A model generated the notes under the pieces. The model worked only from the letters and a program-made list of their open reading frames with translations, ran no database searches and was not told the origin of the DNA. This document shows, piece by piece, positions 33,536-38,046 of a DNA stretch of 38,046 nt. This stretch comes from Alistipes sp. GTDB lineage: Bacteria; Bacteroidota; Bacteroidia; Bacteroidales; Rikenellaceae. Location: contig JAGBVG010000032.1 of assembly GCA_017630455.1 (NCBI GenBank), forward strand, positions 1 through 38,046, written 5' to 3'. How positions within the stretch are numbered: position 1 is the first letter of the stretch; each line of letters opens with the position of its first letter. Position numbers and translations under genes: made by a program.

Positions 33536-33715
33536 CTACTTTGCTGGCTCCCACTTGCAGCGCACAGGCGATACAATTGCGCCCTCATCCTTTAGCTGCT
33601 TCATAGCCTTATCAACCTCCTTGCGGTCGATGCCGCTGAGTTCTGCGATCTTACCTGCGTTTAGTGGCTCACCAGCCTCCTTCATTGTTGCCAATACTCT
33701 CTCTTTAGTCTCCAT
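33536..33715 (-). CDS. Small winged-helix DNA-binding protein
   Basis: A 59-residue protein starting [20 protein letters not shown] and ending VRCKWEPAK. The pattern is one compact helix-turn-helix: a first helix, then [20 protein letters not shown] (about 18-37) as helix-turn-recognition helix, and a short wing after [10 protein letters not shown]. The size and sequence resemble small MarR/winged-helix-like proteins common in Bacteroidales. It lies 51 nt downstream of a short-chain dehydrogenase gene on the same strand and shares the bidirectional terminator at 33462-33516, so the two may be co-transcribed. Its target is unknown. Confidence 0.75.
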   Translation of the reverse strand: METKERVLATMKEAGEPLNAGKIAELSGIDRKEVDKAMKQLKDEGAIVSPVRCKWEPAK

Positions 33716-33766
33716 AGTCTTATAATTTTTAAAATTGTTAAACCTCTAATTTATAATTGGTTAGTG

Positions 33767-34537
33767 TTACACACACGTAAATCCGCCATCTACGGCGATG
33801 TTCTGTCCATTAACATAGGTGCTTGCAGGCGAGGCAAGGAACAACGCACAGGTGTCGAGCTCGCCACTCTGACCATAACGACCCATAGGTATCGTGCGCT
33901 TGGCCATATCTTGGAAGTAGTCGCTATCGAGTGTCGCTGTGGTAAGCTCGGTGTAGAAGTAACCTGGACATATACTGTTCACCGTAACGCCATACTTTCC
34001 CCACTCGGCAGCAAGAGCGCGTGTTAGGTTCACGACACCACCCTTGGCAGCGTGATAAGGAGAGCTGCCGATGATCATATTACCAACGAGGCCATACATC
34101 GAAGCGATGTTAATGATACGACCATAGCCCGCCTCGATCATTCTCTTGCCAAACTCACGTGCGCAGATAAACGTACCAAAAAGATCGATATCCACCTCGT
34201 GCTTAAACTGCTCGTCGGTGATCTCCACCGCAGGAGCTACAGCCCCCGTACCAGCATTATTGACCAAAATATCGACACGGCCAAACCTCTCCATCGTAGC
34301 CTCCACAGCCGCCTTTACCTGCTCGGTCACCGTTATATCACACTGCATAGGCAACACCTCCACGCCAAACTCCGACATAAGACTCTTGGCATTATCCTCC
34401 AAAAGATTCATTCGGCGCGCAAGAAGCACGAGGTTTGCACCCTGACTGGCATAAGCCTTAGCCATCTGCATCCCAAGTCCTGTGGATGCTCCGGTGATCA
34501 CAGCCACCCTGCCCTTAAGATTAAAATAGTCTCTCAT
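33767..34537 (-). CDS. Short-chain dehydrogenase, gluconate 5-dehydrogenase-like
   Basis: A 256-residue classical short-chain dehydrogenase. Visible are the cofactor motif AVITGASTGLGMQMAKAYAS (residues 12-31), the LARR segment (39-42) that suggests NADP preference, NNAGTGAVAP, the active-site Ser and YxxxK in NIASMYGLVG...YHAAKGGVVN, PGYFYTELT, and the C-terminal GQNIAVDGGFT. Length and motifs fit the gluconate 5-dehydrogenase / 3-oxoacyl-ACP reductase group; sugar-acid oxidation is the more likely role, but no sugar-acid genes flank it. A promoter fits at 34577-34607. The small winged-helix gene follows 51 nt downstream. Confidence 0.88.
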   Translation of the reverse strand: MRDYFNLKGRVAVITGASTGLGMQMAKAYASQGANLVLLARRMNLLEDNAKSLMSEFGVEVLPMQCDITVTEQVKAAVEATMERFGRVDILVNNAGTGAVAPAVEITDEQFKHEVDIDLFGTFICAREFGKRMIEAGYGRIINIASMYGLVGNMIIGSSPYHAAKGGVVNLTRALAAEWGKYGVTVNSICPGYFYTELTTATLDSDYFQDMAKRTIPMGRYGQSGELDTCALFLASPASTYVNGQNIAVDGGFTCV

Positions 34538-34802
34538 CGTATATCGTTATTTCTTATTATCGTTAGTTATCGAGTGCAAAGTAAGCACCTATTTCGTTGA
34601 TTTACAACTTTTTCCGATTCTTATTATTTATAGCCATATAAGCAAAACTTATACCATCGGAAATAACCAACAATAATAATTATAACGAAATCTACATCTA
34701 ATAGCGTGATTTGCAGCCGATATGAAACGCCGAGGGTTGAGACGCTACCCCAATCCTATAACTCCGAAAAAACTCTATGCAACACACACAAACGATACTA
34801 CC
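34538..34802. other. Intergenic region between the dehydrogenase and proC
   Basis: 265 AT-rich nt with the dehydrogenase promoter at one end. I see no gene, RNA or clear proC terminator in the remainder. Confidence 0.6.
34577..34607 (-). promoter_or_regulatory. Candidate promoter of the gluconate-dehydrogenase-like gene
   Basis: On the minus strand, TTG (34607-34605), 20 nt, then TTACTTTG (34584-34577), one mismatch in the -7 element; leader of about 35 nt. Confidence 0.55.
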
Positions 34803-35600
34803 CTACCGCTTGGTCGACGCCCTGAGACCCTCAATTACGCTATGAGTGAAGCCCGCGGCCTCCATAGCATTTAGACCCTTGATGGTCAAACCGCCGGGTG
34901 TTGTGACACGATCAATCTCCGCCTCGGGATGCGCGCCACCCGCAGCGAGAATGTCGGCAGCACCACGCATAGTCTGCATAACAATACGCTTGGCATCATC
35001 AGCCCTGAAGCCCAATTCCACGCCACCCTCCATCGCTGCACGGATATATCTAAGAGCATAGGCTATGCCGCACGATGCAAGCGACGTGCCAGCAGGGATA
35101 AGAGACTCCTCGACAAGCATTGCCTCGCCAAGTTCGTTGAACACATCAAGAAGAAGGCGATCCATCTCCGCTGTGGAGCGTGCCGAACTGATAAAGGTCA
35201 TACTGCTCATCGTTGCGATGGCCGTATTTGGAATTATTAAATATGCGGCGAGTAATGCGCCGTCCCCCTTGTCGAGCCACTCCGAGAGCTGCGCAATGTC
35301 AAGCCCTCCGACCATTGATGCCACAACTTGACGCGAGTAATCCAACTTTGGCTTCACCTCCGCCAAGACCTCCTCAACCTTCCACGGCTTCACAGCAAGG
35401 ACTACAAGGTCCGCAGTGGCAACAGCCTCACAATTATCCGTTGTTACGTTTATCTCGGGGAACTCCGACTTCAACACCTCAAGCTTCTGTGGCGAGGGGT
35501 TAGAAACATAAATATCCGCGGTGGCAATCTTAGTGCCTCGCGCAAGACCTCGCGCCAAAGCGCCACCCATATTTCCTGCTCCGAGTATAGCTACCTTCAT
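34803..35600 (-). CDS. proC: Pyrroline-5-carboxylate reductase
   Basis: Catalyses the last step of proline synthesis, NAD(P)H-dependent reduction of 1-pyrroline-5-carboxylate, in the cytosol. The ATG at 35600 is chosen because MKVAILGAGNMGGALARGLA starts the Rossmann fold right away and gives 265 residues, the family's usual size; the frame runs 21 codons further upstream without homology. Typical segments are VVLAVKPWKVEEVL, the SMVGGLDIAQL region, IIPNTAIATMSSMT, and the C-terminal signature DRVTTPGGLTIKGLNAMEAA. A TATCTTTG element lies upstream at 35683-35676 on the minus strand. It appears to be a single-gene unit. Confidence 0.94.
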   Translation of the reverse strand: MKVAILGAGNMGGALARGLARGTKIATADIYVSNPSPQKLEVLKSEFPEINVTTDNCEAVATADLVVLAVKPWKVEEVLAEVKPKLDYSRQVVASMVGGLDIAQLSEWLDKGDGALLAAYLIIPNTAIATMSSMTFISSARSTAEMDRLLLDVFNELGEAMLVEESLIPAGTSLASCGIAYALRYIRAAMEGGVELGFRADDAKRIVMQTMRGAADILAAGGAHPEAEIDRVTTPGGLTIKGLNAMEAAGFTHSVIEGLRASTKR

Positions 35601-35963
35601 AATATTCTCTATTTTTTCTATTTTAATTAGGATATGGCGACGCTTCTCCGCAGCTGACCACATATTCCTACATTACAAAGATAGTCGATTTTAAACAAAT
35701 TTTATCAAAGTTTACGAAAAAACGTTTAACCATAAACATCATCATCGAGTCATAAATGGTAAAATCAGGCACAATGCGTCGTCGTGAGGCGAAAGAATCT
35801 TTCTTGGAGCATATTTCGTATTTCACTGATATTTAACTACTTGTCATATACAGCAAAAAATTCTGATAAAAAAGTTAAAAAAAAACCTCAAAAAAGTTTG
35901 CAGAATAAAAAAAAGTATCTATCTTTGCACTCGCTAAAACAAAGTTAGCACACACAAGACGAT
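35601..35963. other. Intergenic region between proC and tRNA-Phe
   Basis: 363 nt holding the minus-strand TATCTTTG element of proC (35683-35676, with a CAA at 35706-35708 as possible -33 partner) and the tRNA-Phe promoter at 35896-35926. A 26-codon frame at 35756-35836 is the only other thing noticeable, and it has no support. Confidence 0.65.
35896..35926 (+). promoter_or_regulatory. Promoter of tRNA-Phe
   Basis: TTTG at 35896-35899, 19 nt, TATCTTTG at 35919-35926. Same spacing, same -7 element and same following bases (CACTCGCT) as the promoter at 15354. Confidence 0.85.
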
Positions 35964-36036
35964 GGTGCCATAGCTCAGTTGGTAGAGCAAAGGACTGAAA
36001 ATCCTTGTGTCCCTGGTTCGAATCCCGGGGGCACCA
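35964..36036 (+). tRNA. tRNA-Phe (GAA), with a mismatched 3' half
   Basis: A 73-nt cloverleaf with acceptor GGTGCCA, D arm GCTC...GAGC, anticodon arm AAGGA-CTGAAAA-TCCTT (GAA at 35997-35999), variable loop GTGTC, and T arm CCTGG-TTCGAAT-CCCGG; discriminator A, no encoded CCA. Two positions do not pair: T51 against C63 in the T stem and A7 against G66 at the base of the acceptor. Both odd bases are in the 3' half, immediately before an integrase-bearing element. The gene is probably still functional, since the rest of the fold is intact. Confidence 0.93.
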
Positions 36037-36037
36037 C
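36022..36037 (+). other. Probable left attachment site (attL) of the mobile element
   Basis: The 3' end of tRNA-Phe is the likely integration target: an integrase gene lies 241 nt downstream in the same direction, and the mismatches in the tRNA lie within this stretch. The matching right copy would lie beyond the window, so the core sequence cannot be delimited. Confidence 0.5.
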
Positions 36038-36058
36038 GAAGAATCACAGCAAAAAGAT

Positions 36059-36099
36059 GAAAACCTCTGAATTTCAATGAATTCAGAGGTTTTCTTTTT
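36059..36099 (+). terminator. Terminator of tRNA-Phe
   Basis: A perfect 15-bp stem (36059-36073 against 36080-36094), 6-nt loop, then TTTTT. It lies 22 nt after the tRNA, already on the element side of the junction. Confidence 0.9.
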
Positions 36100-36149
36100 G
36101 TTTCAACTGTGCAAAACATGCCGATTTAGGAATTTCAATCGTGCCAAAT

Positions 36150-36186
36150 TCGTGGCTTTTTTTTGAGCCACTGAAAAAAGCCACGA
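36150..36186. repeat. Inverted repeat upstream of the integrase
   Basis: A perfect 13-bp inverted repeat (36150-36162 against 36174-36186) with an 11-nt centre that contains a further GAGCCAC. T-runs and A-runs are part of the arms. It may be a terminator, or an arm site for integrase or excisionase near the attachment site. Confidence 0.55.
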
Positions 36187-36277
36187 TTTGATATGTAAAG
36201 CACAGATATTCACTTATTTGCATAGCGTGCGTTTCATCAAACATTAGCACTTTTGTACCACAAAAAATGTATGTAAG

Positions 36278-37501
36278 ATGAAGCATGAAACAATGAAAAT
36301 CCTCTTCGTTATCAAGAAGAGTAGCTTGCTGAAGAACGGCGAAGCACCTATCGTAGTCCGTGTTACTATCAACGGAGTGTCTGACGAGGTACGCATACAG
36401 CGTAGCGTATTGCCTCGTTTGTGGAACCAAGCCCGTGGCTGCTGTAAAGGCAGAGACAGGGTTTCAATCGAACTGAACGATTACATCGAATCTCTCAAAA
36501 CCAAGATTCACAACCTTCACAAAGAGTTGTTGCTTGAAGATGCACTCATCACTCCTTCCCACCTATTGAAACGCTTATTTAATAAAGGTGATAAGCGAAC
36601 CTTCCTCAATACAATGGAAAAGGAGATTAAAGCAATGGAAGCACTAATCGGTATCGAGTATGAAAAGATAACCATCAACCGATATTGGAATTGCTACCGT
36701 TGCTTGAAGGCTTGTGTTCAATCTTTCTATGAAAAGGAGGATATTGTCTTTCCTGAACTTTCTCGTGACTTTATTATCTATGTCGAGCGACACATGCGTC
36801 TTGAAAAGCGTCTTTGCCAAAATACATTGGTGAGATATATGAAGTGTTTCAAGAAATTTGTCAACATGGGACTTAATATGGGTTGGATGAGAATCAATCC
36901 ATTCGCAGGCATACAATATCGCCAGCAGGAAAATGATCCTACATTCCTGACACTTGAAGAGGTCAAGACAATAGCAGGTATGGAATTTCCTGTAGCCCGA
37001 CTAAACATTGTTAGGGATATGTTCTTGTTCAGTTGTTTCACAGGTCTTGCATTTATAGATGCAAAGGAGTTGAAACGCACTGAAATCATTAAGGACAACA
37101 ATGGCAAGATGTGGATTAGAAAAGGTCGTCACAAGATGAAAAAGGAGAAGGCAAGATGTATCAGTAATGTCCCTCTTATCACTCCTGCCATAGAAATACT
37201 TGAGAAATATGAGGATCATCCAACCTGTATTGAAAAGGATGTCTGTTTACCTTTGTTCTGCAATCAGACGATGAACTCATACCTGAAACAAATTGCTACG
37301 CTTTGCAATATTGACAAGAATCTGACCACACATGTGGCCCGTCATACATTTGCCACGACCATAACTTTGGCTAATAAAGTTTCGTTGGAGAATGTTGCAA
37401 AGATGATGGGGCACGCATCTACCCGTATGACTCAACACTATGCAAGAGTATTGGATCAAACCATCATGAGTGATATGGAAAAGGTTCAGATATTATTCTA
37501 A
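36278..37501 (+). CDS. Tyrosine recombinase (integrase) of a mobile element
   Basis: Site-specific recombinase that integrates and excises the element. The 407-residue protein has an N-terminal arm-binding region (about 1-100, with FVIKKSSLLKNGEAPIVVRV), a core-binding SAM-like domain (about 115-215) and the catalytic domain (about 230-400). Catalytic residues seen are Lys in GRHKMKKEK, HxxR in THVARHTFAT, His in GHASTRMTQH and the nucleophile Tyr in QHYARV. The first Arg of the family is replaced: the segment reads SCFTGLAFIDAK, as in many Bacteroidetes conjugative-transposon integrases of the IntDOT group. Codon use is clearly more AT-rich than in the genes to the left. An ATG 5 codons later (36293) is an alternative start. 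Confidence 0.93.
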   Translation: MKHETMKILFVIKKSSLLKNGEAPIVVRVTINGVSDEVRIQRSVLPRLWNQARGCCKGRDRVSIELNDYIESLKTKIHNLHKELLLEDALITPSHLLKRLFNKGDKRTFLNTMEKEIKAMEALIGIEYEKITINRYWNCYRCLKACVQSFYEKEDIVFPELSRDFIIYVERHMRLEKRLCQNTLVRYMKCFKKFVNMGLNMGWMRINPFAGIQYRQQENDPTFLTLEEVKTIAGMEFPVARLNIVRDMFLFSCFTGLAFIDAKELKRTEIIKDNNGKMWIRKGRHKMKKEKARCISNVPLITPAIEILEKYEDHPTCIEKDVCLPLFCNQTMNSYLKQIATLCNIDKNLTTHVARHTFATTITLANKVSLENVAKMMGHASTRMTQHYARVLDQTIMSDMEKVQILF

Positions 37502-37547
37502 TAAATAGATTCGTAGCCGAGTTCACCAAACCACAGGCAAAGGTAAC

Positions 37548-37661
37548 TCGTGTTCTTTTCGTCCAAGCAAGGTCAAGCCCTGCGGGTGTCGTGGAAAAAT
37601 CATCCTCGCCCCGTGGGGCTTTCTGTATTTTTCCACACAACCTTGCCTGACGAGAACACGA
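37548..37661 (+). ncRNA. Strongly structured region, possible regulatory RNA or leader
   Basis: Nested complementary segments suggest a folded RNA of about 114 nt: 37548-37556 pairs with 37653-37661, 37560-37563 with 37649-37652 (3-nt bulge between), 37568-37573 with 37640-37645, 37591-37600 with 37627-37636, plus hairpins CCC/GGG at 37578-37585 and GCCCC/GGGGC at 37608-37619. The last hairpin is followed by TTTCTGTATTTTT and could act as the integrase terminator, in competition with the outer stem. It could also be a terminator array or a DNA-level feature. No known family is recognised. Confidence 0.5.
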
Positions 37662-37687
37662 CCTTTTAGAGCCTGTAGTTTGGGAAC

Positions 37688-37707
37688 TCCGGCCCCGAAT
37701 AGCCGGA
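37688..37707 (+). promoter_or_regulatory. Hairpin just before the last gene
   Basis: TCCGGC (37688-37693) pairs with GCCGGA (37702-37707) around an 8-nt loop. It ends 22 nt before the start codon at 37730 and could influence translation there. Confidence 0.45.
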
Positions 37708-37729
37708 CTAACAAGAAATATATAATGTT

Positions 37730-38046
37730 ATGTCACAAGCAGTATTAAACAACAGTCAAGCAACAGGTCATACCGACCTGCTATCAGGTATCTTGAAGGT
37801 ACAAGTAAGAAATGAAGAGAAGATTACGGAGCAAGACCGTATCTATTGCCAGACTCAGCAGGACGAGCTGTACAAGACGCTCGACCAGATTGCCTGGTGG
37901 TACAACATCTTTAAGAGAGAAGCCGAGAAGTATGAGGACAAAAACAAACTCAAGCACGAGCCGAACGGTAAGATTACCACAAGCAGCTATGACCTCCACT
38001 ATCGGTACAATAACGATGAGAAGGATTATACCCATCACGAGTTTAC
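37730..38046 (+). CDS. Hypothetical protein of the mobile element (partial)
   Basis: An open frame from ATG at 37730 to the window edge, 105 codons, beginning MSQAVLNNSQATGHTDLLSG. It is charged and rich in Lys, Glu, Asp, Tyr, with LYKTLDQIAWWYNIFKREAE (about 48-67) as the most helical part; there is no signal peptide or membrane span. An ATG 5 nt earlier (37725) runs into a stop after a few codons. I do not recognise the family. Its place after the integrase and the structured region suggests an element maintenance or transfer-associated gene, which is inference only. The protein continues outside the window. Confidence 0.7.
   Translation, partial: MSQAVLNNSQATGHTDLLSGILKVQVRNEEKITEQDRIYCQTQQDELYKTLDQIAWWYNIFKREAEKYEDKNKLKHEPNGKITTSSYDLHYRYNNDEKDYTHHEF

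Noticed and set aside
35756-35836. 26-codon plus-strand frame between proC and tRNA-Phe
   Set aside because: Very short, with no promoter or recognisable sequence; it could be a gene remnant, but nothing supports that.
35934-36119. Minus-strand frame of 61 codons across tRNA-Phe
   Set aside because: It is an antisense reading of the tRNA gene and its terminator; such frames are a known source of false protein annotations.

Overview
This is a chromosomal stretch from a member of the order Bacteroidales, running at its right edge into an integrated mobile element. The order is indicated by promoters of the Bacteroidetes type (TTG or TTTG, then about 19-20 nt, then TAnnTTTG) found repeatedly upstream of genes, by the near absence of Shine-Dalgarno sequences, by BACON-domain and FISUMP-type lipoproteins, and by many Bacteroidales-typical families. 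The rather GC-rich third positions would fit Rikenellaceae (Alistipes-like), but that placement is a guess.

Layout. 1-3900: ferredoxin-dependent 2-oxoacid oxidation. The tail of one oxidoreductase operon (gamma subunit last) is followed by a second, two-gene korAB operon. 4025-8614: a PTS_EIIC_2-like membrane protein and two co-transcribed BACON lipoproteins. 8736-11501: a divergent pair, an RluB-type pseudouridine synthase with a long Arg-rich tail and a MATE exporter. 11568-16795: a minus-strand operon M16 protease A - M16 protease B (no zinc motif) - HD protein - umuD, then a tRNA with CAT anticodon and, further upstream under its own promoter, umuC. The two DNA polymerase V genes are therefore split by about 3.5 kb. 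16885-20281: an ion channel, a small lipoprotein, MscL with a microsatellite-encoded Pro/Glu linker, and a divergent YbaK deacylase / short-chain dehydrogenase pair. 20368-26623: a Pit-type phosphate transporter with a PhoU-like tail, and a tight minus-strand operon znuB-like - lptF/G - fmt - DUF3575. 26729-33449: mtaB, then a potassium locus (membrane sensor module without output domain, TrkH), a SPOR-domain protein and a FISUMP lipoprotein. 33536-35600: a small winged-helix protein, a short-chain dehydrogenase and proC on the minus strand.

35964 to the end: tRNA-Phe followed by a tyrosine recombinase, a strongly structured intergenic region and the start of an unrecognised gene. The tRNA-Phe 3' half carries two mismatches to its 5' half, as expected if element-borne sequence replaced the tRNA end on integration. 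From here on the codon usage is visibly more AT-rich. The other end of the element is outside the window.

The observations I consider most worth following are the apparently hybrid tRNA-Phe at the integration point, the roughly 115-nt folded region between the integrase and the next gene, the orphan HAMP sensor coupled to TrkH under a palindromic operator, the protease/HD/umuD operon, and an 11-nt-periodic direct repeat resembling a Pho box in front of the phosphate transporter.
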